This document shows, in pieces, positions 5,876-5,893 of a stretch of 5,893 nt of DNA (the first letter of the stretch is position 1; every line of letters starts with the position of its first letter). This DNA is from an uncultured Eubacteriaceae bacterium. GTDB lineage: Bacteria > Bacillota > Clostridia > Lachnospirales > Lachnospiraceae. A program made the position numbers and the translations under genes. Below the pieces are notes generated by a model, which was not told the origin of the DNA, made no database searches, and was given only the letters and a program-made list of their open reading frames with translations. Where the stretch lies: NCBI GenBank assembly GCA_945938055.1, contig CAMEUH010000163.1, forward strand, positions 1 through 5,893, written 5' to 3'.

Positions 5876-5893
5876 GGTTGCGTCACTTGCCAG

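Larger units (their letters stand above)
5773..5893 (-). repeat. Structured inverted-repeat element, copy 2 (partial, opposite strand)
   Basis: Read on the minus strand this repeats the copy 1 core in the same order. The first block matches at 17 of 18 positions (minus-strand reading of 5876-5893 against 5538-5555). Then come the P2 hairpin with AATCCGCC and GGCGGGT kept, the P3 hairpin with loop ATCGT, and TTGCTG. A perfect 17-nt block CTGAATGGAACATTAAG follows (5790-5806 against 5624-5640), and finally TCTAACATCCTCC (5773-5785), which differs at one base from copy 1. The junction linkers (CC, T, none) are identical. The T-G wobble in P2 is a valid pair only on the minus strand, so the sense strand is opposite to copy 1. 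The other arm of the long stem lies past 5893, so the element is truncated by the window, not necessarily in the genome. Confidence 0.88.

Overview
The window looks like a piece of a low-GC Gram-positive chromosome, most likely a gut-type Clostridia/Lachnospiraceae species. This is inferred from AT-rich codon use, AGGAG-type ribosome binding sites, a HelD-family helicase of the Firmicutes type, and a secreted Big_2/DUF4214 protein. All three protein-coding genes lie on the minus strand and occupy about 81-5416, read right to left.

Layout in transcription order. (1) 5416-3350 encodes a HelD-like superfamily 1 ATPase (RNA polymerase recycling motor) with all helicase motifs visible. (2) 3360-979 overlaps the end of helD and encodes a large exported protein. 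It has a signal peptide, a DUF5722-like TIM-barrel (putative glycoside hydrolase), one bacterial Ig-like (Big_2) domain and four DUF4214-like helical repeats. (3) After a 97-bp gap carrying a good sigma-A promoter (TTGACA-17-TAATAT), 881-81 encodes an exported or membrane-anchored SGNH/GDSL hydrolase. The last two genes suggest extracellular glycan trimming plus de-esterification. The overlap of helD with the glycosidase gene is unexpected and suggests translational coupling. Positions 1-80 hold nothing I can support.

The most interesting part is the non-coding 5417-5893 stretch upstream of helD. It contains a complete 259-nt structured element (5448-5706) built from a roughly 79-nt imperfect inverted repeat around a 101-nt core. 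A second, diverged copy lies in opposite orientation (5773-5893, cut by the window edge). Both cores predict the same three-way junction: a GCAA/TTGC helix, then linkers of two nt and one nt, and two hairpins. Between the copies nine base pairs in the two hairpins have changed on both sides with pairing kept. A bulged A, a T-G wobble, an nTCGT loop and several single-stranded blocks are unchanged. The wobbles fix the functional strand as plus for copy 1 and minus for copy 2. This is the signature of a structured RNA or a folded single-stranded DNA mobile repeat. I do not recognise it as a known family. The long stem also contains a canonical G-quadruplex motif.
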